From contig CATIUR010000003.1 in NCBI GenBank assembly GCA_949592205.1, positions 148,737,259 to 148,801,258 on the forward strand: 64,000 nucleotides of DNA. The letters are read 5' to 3'. Below are positions 20,892-32,996 of this stretch, piece after piece. This DNA comes from Helichrysum umbraculigerum (Eukaryota; Streptophyta; Magnoliopsida; Asterales; Asteraceae). Position numbers and translations under genes: made by a program. The notes under the pieces are model-generated. The model did no database searches and had not been told where the DNA came from. It saw only the letters and a list, made by a program, of their open reading frames with translations. Numbering within the stretch: position 1 is the stretch's first letter; each line of letters begins with the position of its first letter.

Positions 20892-22968
20892 CGGAAACGC
20901 ATATTTAAAAACATCATTGAACATTGTACATTATAGATAATGTACATACATGGATTACATGATTACACATCATGAATTAAAACTGTTTAAGTTATAACAT
21001 TTTAACTACATCAAAACGGGGCATTAGTATTTCAAACATAGTTTATAACAAAACTATATCAAAGACGCCAAAGTCAAACATTCCATGCTCCAAGAGTATC
21101 AACTTCCTGATCACCCACATACTAAACAAAACCTACAGGAAGTTAAAACGAGGGATTAACACGAAGCTAAGTGAATGAATTTGTTACACACCATTCAACT
21201 TAACTGCACTACGAGTTTACAACAAATAAATGTAAACACACAATTTCAATGAGGATCGGTGGTTCCTGGGTTGTTATAATACCCGGGGATTTCCCAAGAA
21301 CACTTAACGTACATATCCGTATGGCCATAACGGACGAGACCGATAACTAAGGGTTATTAAACTCATACACAGGTTCTAAACACAACAAATGAATCAAAAC
21401 TTGTATAATACACATAATAACCCAATAGCCCAACTATCACGTTGACCTCAATAACAAGGATACACAAAGGTCCATATATCACGTAGATCAAAATAAATCA
21501 TTAAGACTAAACAGTCTAATAACACATCTACGTTTACCTGTTGTAACCAAATAGTTACAACTAAATCAAAGGGTGAGTTTCAAAATCCACTCACCGATAC
21601 CTTCGTCTTCACAATCTCAGAATCCAAGTGTCACTTTATCTTTCGGAGGATCTGAGAATCAACGATCAAATATATGTTAGTAATCCGGATCTTCAATACT
21701 TAACTTATATCAAAGTATAACCTTTTGAACTTAACACAATTGATATCACAATTACAAGTTCCGAATCATGTATTAGTAATCACAACATAATCATTTTCAT
21801 GTACTAATACTTATATATCAATGTTATAACAAGTATTAATCAATTTACATTGAAATAAACAAGTCAAGAAGAGAGGCTGGAAAAGCCCTACAAGGCGCCG
21901 GCTGGGGTCCCTGACCCGCCGGCTTCAGATCCCCAGCAGCCGGGTCACACCCCCAAGCCGCCGGGTACAAGACGTTTTGAGTCACCAGAGAAAAGATGCA
22001 TTTTAAAGAGTCTAGTAGCAGCCGGATAGGCCAACAACCCGCCGGCCCAGGGTACCGACCCGCCGGCTTGGGTCATTGACCCGCCGATTCGAAAGAAATA
22101 ACAGGCAACCCGCCGGCTAGCCAAGGGAAACCGCCGGCTAGTTCTTGCAGACCTGAAATCTGCAGAACTTCTAACCTTTTCCTGCACGAACCAAAATCAC
22201 TAAACTCCAACTTGCACATACCAAATCGACAAAAAGGAACTTTTTAACACCACAAGGTCATTCTATTGCATCTAAATACTTCAAGTCATGACAATTAACA
22301 TCAAAATACCAATTTCATGACAAATTCCCAATTAACCCATTTAGCTCACTTAATCCTAAAATCATACTTCAATATCATGAACTAACGAATTTTAATAGCT
22401 ACAATTCAGTTCATAATCGTTATATACACTACTACTCATCACATATCATCAAGAAATCAATTAATTCATCAAATTCATTCTTGACCTAATAAACACTTAG
22501 GTTCATGAAATTAGGATTTACTTACACTATGATGATGAGATGATGATAACAAGAAGAGGATTAAGATGCTTGTAGATTCACAGCTTCAATCTTATTGGTG
22601 ATTAAACTTTGGCTTTGATTTTGTTCTAGGGTTTGAAGTGGAGAGTTCATAAGCAAAAATGGAAATTTGGGAAAATGACACAAAATATAAGTCGGCCTCC
22701 TTCATATAACCGACTACCACAATTTGGTATTTTATACCCGTTCCAAATCGATTGTCTGGAACCTAAATATCAATTGCGAGAAACTTAGTTTTATTTTACC
22801 GTTTACAATAATAAATTAAAACAAGCACTAATTTACTACCCACAATAAGTCCTGAGACTTATTTATCTAAGTTTCACAATTTAAACAATTAATATCACAT
22901 AATTTCTAAAACACTTAAATAATCAATTTAAATTTATAAATTACCAGAATACTGGAGAGGATGTTACA
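20811..22968 (-). repeat. Chromovirus LTR 2, full length
   Basis: About 2.16 kb, bounded by the primer site of internal region 1 and the polypurine tract of internal region 2. It holds a TA microsatellite (about 20838-20889) and, at 21895-22140, around ten CCGCCGG/CCGGCGG cores within a GC-rich patch. An 80-codon minus-strand frame over that patch (21945-22187) is matched in LTR 3, which LTR identity alone would explain. Confidence 0.92.
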
Positions 22969-22985
22969 AATCTCCCTCCTTTAGG
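22969..22985 (-). promoter_or_regulatory. Polypurine tract of internal region 2
   Basis: The minus strand reads aaaggagggagatt immediately before the LTR start TGTAACA. This is the expected plus-strand priming site. Just upstream is the motif tttcgaggacgaaat. Confidence 0.85.
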
Positions 22986-23003
22986 AGATTTCGTCCTCGA
23001 AAT

Positions 23004-26000
23004 CTAAACTCGATCAAACAATCCAGGATATCTGGATTTCATAGACTCTTCGGTCTCCCAAGTCAGGTTTGAACCTAAACTATGTTTCCATTTTACTAAA
23101 ACCATGGGAATCCGTTTCTTTCTAAGTTTAGTGACTTTTCGGTCAAGAATTTCAATAGGTTCTTCAACAAGCTTATGAGATTGGTCAACCTTCAAATCTT
23201 CTAATGGAAGAATTTGTGTCTGATCCTCGGCATTACACTTTCTCAAATAGCACACATTAAATGTGTTATGTATACCCGCAAGTTCAGGTGGAAGATCAAA
23301 TGTCACTGATTGGTCATTAACAACTTGACTAATTTTAAAAGGACCAATATATCGCGGAGCCAATTTACCACGTTTTCAAAATCTGATTACGCCTTTCCAA
23401 GGTGAAACTTTCAAATAAACAAGTTCACCTTTAACAAAAGATATTGGTCGTCTACGTGGATCTGCATATTGTTTCTGTCGATCACGTGCAGCTTTTAACT
23501 TTTCTCGGGCAATAGCCACTTTGTCAGCTGTTATCTGAACAATATCGGGCCCAGCAAACTGTTTTTCACCAACTTCTAACCATCACGTAGGCGTTCTGCA
23601 TCGTCTACCATATAACATTTCATACGGAGGCATACCGATACTGGAATGATATGAATTATTATAAGCAAATTCCACCAACGGCAGGTGAGAATCCCAAGAA
23701 CCTCCATATTCCAAAATACAAGCTCTTAACATATCCTCAAGTGTCTGAATCATACGTTCTGACTGACCATCTGTTTGAGGATGATAAGCAGTATTGAGGT
23801 TTACACGTGTACCCAACTCTTGTTGTAAGCTTTGCCAAAAATGAGAAACGAAACGAGAATCTCTATCCGATACAATCGACACCGGAATACCATGTCTCGA
23901 GACGATTTCATTTACATATAACTGAGCAAATTTAGTCAAAGAGGCAGTTTCACTTGTAGCAAGAAAATGTGCACTTTTTGTCAAACGATCAACAATGACC
24001 CAAATCATGTCATTACCTCGAGATGTACGTGGAAGTTTAGTTACAAAGTCCATGGTTAAATGTTTCCACTTCCATTCTGAAATTTCCAACTGTTTCAGTG
24101 ACCTGTACGGTTTCTGGTGTTCAGCTTTAACATGAGCACAAATATGACAAGCACCAACAAATCGATCTATATCTGTTTTCATTGTAGGCCACCAATACAT
24201 AGGTTTCAAATCATTATACATTCTAGTACTTCCAGGATGAACAGACAATCGAGACTTGTGAGTTTCATTCAAAAGTACATCCCGAATACCACCAATAAGA
24301 GGAATCTAAACAAGAGACTGATAAGTCTTTAGTCCTCTAGAATCATCAACCAACAGTTCTATTCTTTTCAACATGATTTCTGACTTCAGATTATGATCTA
24401 ATAAAGCTTCTAACTGTGCAGCTTTAATTTGATCCACCAAATCAGAAGAAACATCAACTCGCAGAAAATAAACTATATCGGAAGTACCATTTCTGCTCAA
24501 TGCATCCGCAACCACATTTGCTTTTCCTGGATGGTAACGTATTTCACAATCATAATCTTTGATTAACTCTAACCATCTTCTCTGACGCATGTTCAATTCT
24601 TTCTGTGAAAACACATATTGAAGACTTTTGTGATCGGAACATATAACACATTTTGTACCATATAAATAGTGTCTCCAGACTTTCAAAGCAAATACAACCG
24701 CTGCCAATTCTAAATCATGTGTTGGATCATTCTTTTCATGCAGCTTTAATTGACGAGAGGCATAAGCAATAACTCGGTCTCTTTGCATAAGAACACAACC
24801 CAAACCTGAGTAAGATGCATCACAATATACAATAAAATCTTTAGACCCATTCGGTAACGTTAACACTGGAGCTTGACATAATAATTGTCTTAGAGTCTGA
24901 AAAGCAAGTTTTTGTTCATCATTCCACTCAAGATTTTCATTCTTGCGAGTTAGTTTAGTCAATGGACTAGCAATCTTAGAAAAGTCCTTAATAAATTTCC
25001 GATAATAACCCGCCAAACCCAGAAAACTTTTTATTTCAGAAGCATTCTTTGGAGTCTTCTAATTCATTACCGCTTCAACTTTAGAAGGATCGACTTTAAC
25101 ACCTTCATTACAAATCACATGCCCCAAAAACTGTACTTCCCGAATCCAGAACTCACATTTGGAAAATTTTGCATATAAGTGTTCTTTTCTCAAAGTTTCC
25201 AACACTAACCGCAAATGTATAGCATGTTCAGATTCAGATTTGGAATATACAAGAATATCATCGATAAACACAATAACAAATTTATCGAGAAAAGATCGAC
25301 ATACACGATTCATCAAATCCATAAACACTGCCGGAGCATTTGTTAAACCGAAAGGCATAACCAAAAATTCATAATGGCCATACCTCGTATGAAAAGCAGT
25401 CTTTGGAATATCCTGCTCATGAACACGGACCTGATGATAACCAGACCTTAGATCAATTTTAGAATAAACAGAAGATCCCTGCAACTGATCAAACAAATCG
25501 TCTATTCGAGGCAGAGGATATTTGTTCTTCACTGTTCTTTTATTCAGTTCCCTATAATCAATACACATTCGAAAAGACCCATCCTTCTTTTTCACAAATA
25601 AAATCGGTGCACCCCAAGGAGAAGAGCTAGGTCTAATGAACCCTTTATCCAATAACTCCTGTATCTGATTCATCATCTCCCATATTTCAGACGGAGCTAA
25701 TCTATAGGGAGCTTTAGCTATAGGTGACGAACCCGATACAAGATCAATCTGAAATTCTACTTCCCTAACCAATGGCAAACCAGGTAATTCATCGGTAAAC
25801 ACATCCGGATATTCAGAAACAACCGGAACATCAGAAATAGACTTCTTTTCTAATTTGGCATTAATCACATAGGCTAGGTAAGATTCACAACCTTTTAACA
25901 ATGCTTTCCTAGCTTTCATCATGCTAATCAAAGGCATACACCTACCATCCCTTTCTCCTCGAACCACCACGTATGACTCTTCAGAAATTGGGATTCTAAT

Positions 26001-27536
26001 TAACTTATTATGGCAATCTATACTTGCTTTAAACTGACTTAACCAATCCATTCCAATAATCACATCAAAACTTGGAATTGGCATTAACAAAAATGAAATT
26101 GAGAAAGTCTGGCCATCTATCATAATACTAGCTCCAGTCACCGAGGAGGTAACAGGAACTAACTTGCCACTAACAATTTCTACTTCTAAAGGCTTAGTTA
26201 TCACAGTAGGGTTCAAATTCAATTTATCACAAAAGCACACAGAGATAAAAGAACAGTTTGCTCCTGAATCAAATAAAACACGAGCTGGTGTAGAGTTTAT
26301 GAGAAAAGTACCAGTGATAACATCTTCTGTGTGTACAGCCTCATCGACTGTCATTTGAAATGCCCTACTTGTTGCTGGCGGAGGATTCTTCCGCTTTTGA
26401 CCGGAAGATGACGAACTTCCAACCGAAACCGAACCTTGTTTCTTCGCCTCAGGACATTCACCTACCCTGTGACCTTCTTTCTTACAATTCCAACACACAA
26501 AATTCGGAAACTTGCAGTTCTTAAACTCATGGCCAAGTTCTCCACATTTAACACACTTATTCATCTGAATAGTACATGGGCCAGTGTGTTTCGATCTACA
26601 AGAACTTCACCAATTGGAACTACCAGAAGAACCACTCTTATTACCAGATCCTTGACCTTTTCGATTACCCTGCCATCTTTGTTTTCTTTTTCATGAAGAA
26701 TCTGTTCTACCCTTTGAAGAAGAAATATCTTTTGTTTGATAACCCTGAGCTCTCATATTACTGTCAACTGAGTGTGCAAGGGTAAAAGCTTGAGACAAAC
26801 TACTAGCTAACCTCACCGTAGTGCGATAGTTAGGGGGTAAAGCATCCACAAATTGTTCAATTCTGGTTTTCTCACTAGGAACCCATTCCTGGACAAATCG
26901 TAACTTCTCGGTAAACTGAGTTATCAACTCATCCATAGTCATTTTATCAGTCAAGTGCAAGTTTACAAATTCTCTTCTAATCCGAGCCATATCAAAATCA
27001 GTACAATACTGGTTACAAACAGCTTGATGAAAATCATGCCATCTAATAGCTTCTTTCTGTGATTGAGTTAAATGTCCTGTAACAGAATCCCACCAGACCA
27101 TAGCTTCATCCTTAAAACATTGCACTGCATAGGCAACCTTAAACTCTTCTTCACAATGAGTAACATCAAATTTCCTTTCCATGTTTCTTAACCAATTCAT
27201 AGTCACAAATGGATTTGTACTACCCGAATATTCAGGAGGTTTACTAGCCATAAATGTTTTAAAAGAACATTGTTTATTTGCCTGAAAAGAAGGAACAGAA
27301 CCAAACACATGCATTTGTTATTGAGAACGCTGCTGAGATGCCGTAGCTTCAGCTTGTCTTTTAAATTCTCTAAGAGTAATCACTTCGTCTTCTAATTCAT
27401 GCATATACTCTTCTCTATTTGATTCTTCACCAACATGAGCAGAAGTACCATGTTGTTCATCATGAATAGGTAACGGAGGCACATCAGTCCTGGACGCATT
27501 ATTAAGGTTTCCGGTCGGTTGCTCGTTATCTGCCAT
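23004..27536 (-). pseudogene. Full-length but stop-ridden gag-pol polyprotein of a Tekay-like chromovirus (internal region 2)
   Basis: Starting from the ATG at 27536 and reading the minus strand, all domains follow in one frame. They are gag, two CCHC knuckles, protease with DSGA, reverse transcriptase with the FIDD box, RNase H (YCDASYSG), integrase with the HHCC zinc region and a DDE core, and a C-terminal chromodomain (VLVKWKHS...TWETEE). The frame is interrupted by in-frame stops at about 27315, 26691, 26615, 25059, 24306 and 23583, with another lesion near 23370. Chromodomain plus domain order point to the chromovirus branch of Ty3/gypsy. It is dead as read. Confidence 0.93.
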
Positions 27537-27695
27537 AGCTGTAATTATCACAACACTCAACACTTGTTAATCGTTAGCACCTATCTACTAAACGATTTAC
27601 ATACAATGCTAAATCCCATACCCAGGAATATTTGACATAACAAGCAATAGAATTGAGATTGAACACTTTACAATGCTCAACTAGCCAAAAACTAT

Positions 27696-27708
27696 GCTCT
27701 GATACCAA
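27696..27708 (-). promoter_or_regulatory. Primer binding site, internal region 2
   Basis: Same initiator Met-tRNA complementary sequence (TGGTATCAGAGC on the minus strand), three bases from LTR 3. Confidence 0.85.
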
Positions 27709-27710
27709 CT

Positions 27711-27735
27711 TATAACACCCCTCATTCATAAGTAA

Positions 27736-27787
<52 letters not shown>

Positions 27788-29851
27788 CACGGAAACGCAT
27801 ATTTAAAAACATCATTGAAAACTGTACATTATAGATAATGTACATACATGGATTACATGATTACACATCATGAATTAAAACTGTTTAAGTTATAACATTT
27901 TAACTACATCAAAACGGGGCATTAGTATTTCAAACATAGTTTATAACAAAACTATATCAGAGACGCCAAAGTCAAATATTCCATGCTCCAAGAGTATCAA
28001 CTTCCTGATCACCCACATACTAAACAAAACCTGCAGGAAGTTAAAATGAGGGATTAGTACGAAGCTAAGTGAATGAATTTGTTACACACCATTCAACTTA
28101 ACTGCACTACGAGTTTACAACAAATAAATGTAAACACACAATTTCAATGAGGATCGGTGGTTCCTGGGTTGTTATAATACCCGGGGATTTCCCAAGAACA
28201 CTTAACGTACATATCCGTATGGCCATAACGGACGAGACCGATAACTAAGGGTTATTAAACTCATACACAGGTTCTAAACACAACAAATGAATCAAAACCT
28301 GTATAATACACATAATAACCCAATAGCCCAACTATCACGTTGACCTCAATAACAAGGATACACAAAGGTCCATATATCACGTATATCAAAATCAATCATT
28401 AAGACTAAACAGTCTAATAACACATCTACGTTTACCTGTTGTAACCAAATAGTTACAACTAAATCAAAGAGTGAGTTTCAAAATCCACTCACCGATACCT
28501 TTGTCTTCACAATCTCAGAATCCAAGTGTCACTTATCTTTCGGAGGATCTGAGAATCAACGATCAAATATAAGTTAGTAATCCGGATCATCAATACTTAA
28601 CTTATATCAAATTATAACCTTTTGAACTTAACACAATTGATATCACAATTACAAGTTCCGAATCATGTATTAGTAATCACAACATAATCATTTTCATGTA
28701 CTAATACTTATATATCAATGTTATAACAAGTATTAATCAATTTACATTGAAATAAACAAGTCAAGAAGAGAGGCTGGAAAAGCCCTACAAGCCGCCGGCT
28801 GGGGTCCCTGACCCGCCGGCTTCAGATCCCCAGCAGCCGGGTCACACCCCCAAGCCGCCGGGTACAAGACGTTTTGAGTCACCAGAGAAAAGATGCGTTT
28901 TAAAGAGTCTAGTAGCAGCCGGATAGGCCAACAACCCGCCGGCCCAGGGTACCGACCCGCCGGCTTGGGTCATTGACCCGCCGGTTCGAAAGAAATAACA
29001 GGCAACCCGCCGGCTAGCCAAGGGAAACCGCCAGCTAGTTCTTGCAGACCTGAAATCTGCAGAACTTCTAACCTTTTCATGCACGAACCAAAATCACTAA
29101 ACTCCAACTTGCACATACCAAATCGACAAAAAGGAACTTTTTAACACCACAAGGTCATTCTATTGCATCTAAATACTTCAAGTCATGACAATTAACATCA
29201 AAATACCAATTTCATGACAAATTCCCAATTAACCCATTTAGCTCACTTAATCCTAAAATCATACTTCAATATCATGAACTAACGAATTTTAATAGCTATA
29301 ATTCAGTTCATAATCGTTATATACACTACTACTCATCACATATCATCAAGAAATCAATTAATTCATCAAATTCATTCTTGACCTAATAAACACTTAGGTT
29401 CATGAAATTAGGATTTACTTACACTATGATGATGAGATGATGATAACAAGAAGAGGATTAAGATGCTTGTAGATTCACAGCTTCAATCTTATTTGTGATT
29501 AAACTTTGGCTTTGATTTTGTTCTAGGGTTTGAAGTGGAGAGTTCATAAGCAAAAATGGAAATTTGGGAAAATGACACAAAATATAATATAATCGACTAC
29601 CACAATTGGGTATTTTATACCCGTTCCAAATCGATTGTCTGGAACCTAAATATCAATTGCGAGAAACTTAGTTTTATTTTACCGTTTACAATAATAAATT
29701 AAAACAGGCACTAATTTACTACCCACAATAAGTCCTGAGACTTATTTATCTAAGTTTCACAATTTAAACAATTAATATCACATAATTTCTAAAACAATAA
29801 AATAATCAATTTAAATTTAGAAATTACCAGACTACTGGAGAGGATGTTACA
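27711..29851 (-). repeat. Chromovirus LTR 3, full length
   Basis: About 2.14 kb and collinear with LTR 2, differing by scattered substitutions, TA-run length and a small deletion near 29590. It contains the same CCGCCGG cluster (28795-29035). Its outer end, gatgttaca at 29851, abuts the duplicated tattg and the interrupted BAHD sequence. Confidence 0.92.
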
Positions 29852-29893
29852 TATTGGTTTTCTTAAAGCGTGGGCATTTATTTCTCAATGTGG

Positions 29894-30406
29894 TGTTCTA
29901 TATTTTAGTGCATTGATGGATTAGTGGACATGAGGTAGATGATGCGGAGTACATACCCGACTAAGTTGCTAAATATCGGGCTCAACCAAAATTGCGGGAG
30001 TCAAGGGGGCCGCGCCCCCTTGTGGGGTTCTAGGGGCAACGCACCTTGTGGGGTCCAAGGGGCAGCGCCCCGAAACCTCAATGAAATTGACCAAGTGCAG
30101 TGTATATGGAAAAGTGTCTAGATTCAACGAATCTAGAAAACAGTTAGTGAAAACTGTTTTGATAAAACCGCCACATTTTGGTTGTCATCATTCTGGCAGA
30201 TATTCAAATTCATTACACACAAATAAACACACAGATCAAAGATTTTGATGCCAAAACCTTTGTATAATCTCTAGTCTTATCCCAATGTAGAATTCGTGAA
30301 CCTATGCATCATTAGGGTCGAATTATTTCTTTTGGAAAGTGATCCCATACACGATTCTAGAGAATATCCGGATTGAAACAAATGATGTTCACCAAATTTC
30401 CCAACG
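29894..30406. mobile_element. Solo LTR (about 0.5 kb) in BAHD copy 3
   Basis: It begins TGTTCTATATTTTAG and ends ccaacg. The duplication tgtgg lies at 29889-29893 and 30407-30411. The intact BAHD copies show the undisturbed sequence at this point. It carries a G/C-rich patch with ggggccgcgcccc. Diverged relatives lie at 43760-44060 and 44495-44940. Confidence 0.88.
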
Positions 30407-31492
30407 TGTGGTTCGGATGAGTTATTTCTTGCTAGAGGAACATTCCCATTTTAGATAGAGTGATCAATTACCCAACACGGGACGAATTAATGGATTATTA
30501 AATTTGTAGGTCCTCAAACTTTAAACCAAGAGTATCAACCTCCGCATCTTTCTGGACGAACTGATAAAGTTAGGGCCATCTTTATAATGACACGAAGTGT
30601 GGTCAATCGGTAAAATAAAGTGGTTTCAACTCGACTGCCAACTCTAGCATATGTATTGACTTATATAGTAGCATGTGCTTATATCTGGACTTGTCTTGCT
30701 AAATCATGCAAGACTGAGTTAGAAGTACTTATTTTGAGCATTGATGGCGTGTACGGATCCTTCCATACCCCCAACCTACTTTAGCAAGTGTGTTGTGTCA
30801 TGTCTAAGCATAGCCACAACCACTGATCTCTTAAAAAATGAAGGATTTGTGGGTATTGCTAATTAAGTTAATTGGAGAGGATCTACACAAATTGTTAACC
30901 ATTGAGGGTGGAGTCATGATGGCGAAGGCTCTATTCTCTGAGGTGAAGTCAAGAAAAATGATAGGCGTTGCCGGATCACCAAAGCTCAATTTTTACGATC
31001 TGGATTTCGGATGGGGGAATCCCAAAAAGTATGAATTAATCTCAATGGATTACGAAGAATCAATATCAATATGTGCTAGTAAGGAGTCGAACGAAGATCT
31101 GGAGATTGGGATATGCCTTTCGGCTACCGAGATGCAAGCTTTTGTTCGTAACATCCATGAGAGTACTATGCAAGTGGTGCGACCGCACATCACCTCCAAT
31201 ATTTAAGGGCCTCAATTTACATATTTAATTTACCAAACACGGTATCTTTAGTGATGGATTAGAAGTCAACATTTAGATCGAGATTCATCAAACAGTATAT
31301 GTTGCTTTGGTTTTCTCGTTCTTCGGCCGTTGTTTTATCATTTTCCAATTTCGATATTATATTGTTCGTTTCTAATAATGAATTTTCATTTGTTTGAAAC
31401 AAGTATGCTTATTCAAAAGTTGAGTACGCTTACCTTTTTTGTTGAATCCAAGTATCCAACTACGAACATAAGGTATGTATATATGTATAGTA

Positions 31493-31686
31493 CTCCCTCC
31501 ATCCCATTTAAAATGTCCACTTTGACTTTGCACGTAGTTTTAGGATTATCCACTAACTCCACTTTTCACCAATCAAATTAAATTTACCCATTAAAATCTT
31601 TTTTGATTGGTTAAATATCAAAGTGGACATTTATAATGGAACATCCCAAAATAGTAATGTAGACATTTCAAATAGGACGGATGTAG
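31493..31686. mobile_element. Stowaway-like MITE
   Basis: The ends CTCCCTCCATCCC and AGGACGGATGTAG are flanked by TA. The 194 bp body is noncoding and lies just downstream of BAHD copy 3. Confidence 0.8.
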
Positions 31687-31688
31687 TA

Positions 31689-31689
<1 letters not shown>

Positions 31690-31762
<73 letters not shown>

Positions 31763-31770
31763 ATATATAT
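31690..31770. repeat. TA microsatellite
   Basis: Almost pure TA over 80 bp, with symmetric 'aggtata' and 'tatacct' interruptions, so the whole tract is palindromic. It sits between two MITEs. Confidence 0.9.
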
Positions 31771-31774
31771 AGGG

Positions 31775-32140
31775 TTAGGTTCAAATGAGAACCAACTAAA
31801 AGTTGAGAACCTTGAGAACCACTAGATTACATGCTTGTTCACATGTGATTAACTTCATTCACATGTGAACATTGATTTATGTTAGATTGGTAAAGAAAAA
31901 AATTCGAAAATCAAGTCTTAAAACACTTTTTTACATGATTTGTTCACATTATCGTCAAATGTGAACATATATTTGTTTTTTGTGTTTTTCGCTATAATTT
32001 AGGGTTTTTTTAAGTTTTTTTTCTTTACAAATCTAACCTAAATCAATGTTCAAATGTGAATGAAGTTAAATCACATGTGAACAAGCATGTAATGTAGTGG
32101 TTCTCAAGGTTCTCAACTTTTAGTTGGTTCTCATATGTCT
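31775..32140. mobile_element. Fold-back MITE, complete copy
   Basis: The left arm (gagaaccaactaaaagttga, about 31789) and the right arm (tcaacttttagttggttctc, about 32112) are long inverted repeats of at least 100 bp. They include matching 'acatgtgaac' segments. A truncated second copy starts at about 63890. No coding capacity; the superfamily is unassigned. Confidence 0.85.
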
Positions 32141-32996
32141 CCTCCTATGTCTTCCCTTAAACCTCAAAACCATCTTCTTTGTTGGTTCAACTTCTTTAAT
32201 CATGTCATGGTTTGCAAACTTCAAACTCATCACACTTTGCACCTCTCCCTTTATCTCATTTCATTGCCACTGCTTGTCTTCCCATCAAGATCATATATAG
32301 AAGATAACAGTAATACTTCTCACCAAAACACCGAAGAAAGCTACATTGATTATGCTCATAGGTTTTGGTGCTTATCTTAGTTAGTACGGCGTATGGTTAC
32401 AAAGACTATTTTCACCCACCAGTGACCATGTCTTTTTTTTTTGGTAACATATTACATGCTAGTGTTTCACTTAAGCTAGATGTTGTCAAGGCAACACTTC
32501 AAATCCTAAATTTTATGAGTATTTACATAATATGTAACTCATTGTTGACGAGTGAGCTACACATATATGGTTAGGCCAAGGGCCGGTGATGGGCTGGTTT
32601 GGGCTGCTCAACCGCACATGACCCACACCATTAGGGGTCTCAAAGATTATAGTTCATTGTAGATATGTATGATACATTCAGGCTATTTAAGCCCAACACT
32701 AATTATAAGCTAAGTACGAAAAGCCCCAGCTAATAAATTGTAATAATAATCCAAGTTTTGACATAGGCTTATTTAAAAGATCAATAATTAGATACTTGTT
32801 ACATTCTGGTGTTCTCAAATTTACAAATTAACTCAAAATTACGTCAAACTTTAAAGATACCAAAATAACCAAACTAGTTTAAGTCACTTTTCTAACAGCC
32901 TACGGTATACTTGCGTCACATGGTCCCCACTTTTATGATTGATTATTGAGTCACCAAAATTAACAAAAAGTTGCTGAACATCGATCCTGCAAGTAC
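32141..32996. other. Intergenic, nothing recognised
   Basis: AT-rich, with short frames only. No conserved motif or element ends are seen. Confidence 0.5.

Larger units (their letters stand above)
18415..29851 (-). mobile_element. Tekay-like chromovirus array: LTR-internal-LTR-internal-LTR
   Basis: The outer ends carry the 5 bp duplication tattg (18410-18414 and 29852-29856), so the 11.4 kb block occupies one target site. Within it lie a truncated LTR (18415-19182), a shortened internal region (19183-20810), a full LTR (20811-22968), a full-length internal region (22969-27710) and a full LTR (27711-29851). Both internal regions end in the same primer site on the minus strand. Such arrays arise by unequal recombination between LTRs of neighbouring or sister copies. 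The target is the third BAHD copy. Confidence 0.92.
17863..31206 (+). pseudogene. BAHD acyltransferase pseudogene (copy 3), split by two retroelement insertions
   Basis: Coding remnants lie at 17863-18414, 29857-29893 and 30412-31206. They align in order with the BAHD genes at 9914 and 12503. The first part keeps a start codon and a HxxxD-type motif (HSLSD) but has a 5-base duplication-like insertion near 17993 that shifts the frame, and a stop at about 18332. The chromovirus array at 18415-29851 and the solo LTR at 29894-30406 follow. The last part has several frame breaks but retains an open C-terminal stretch (30838-31206) with a canonical DFGWG motif, unlike the NFGW form in the intact copies. 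It is nonfunctional. Confidence 0.93.

Noticed and set aside
21945..22187. 80-codon frame conserved between two LTRs
   Set aside because: It lies over the CCGCCGG cluster of LTR copies that are similar throughout, so conservation is not evidence of coding.
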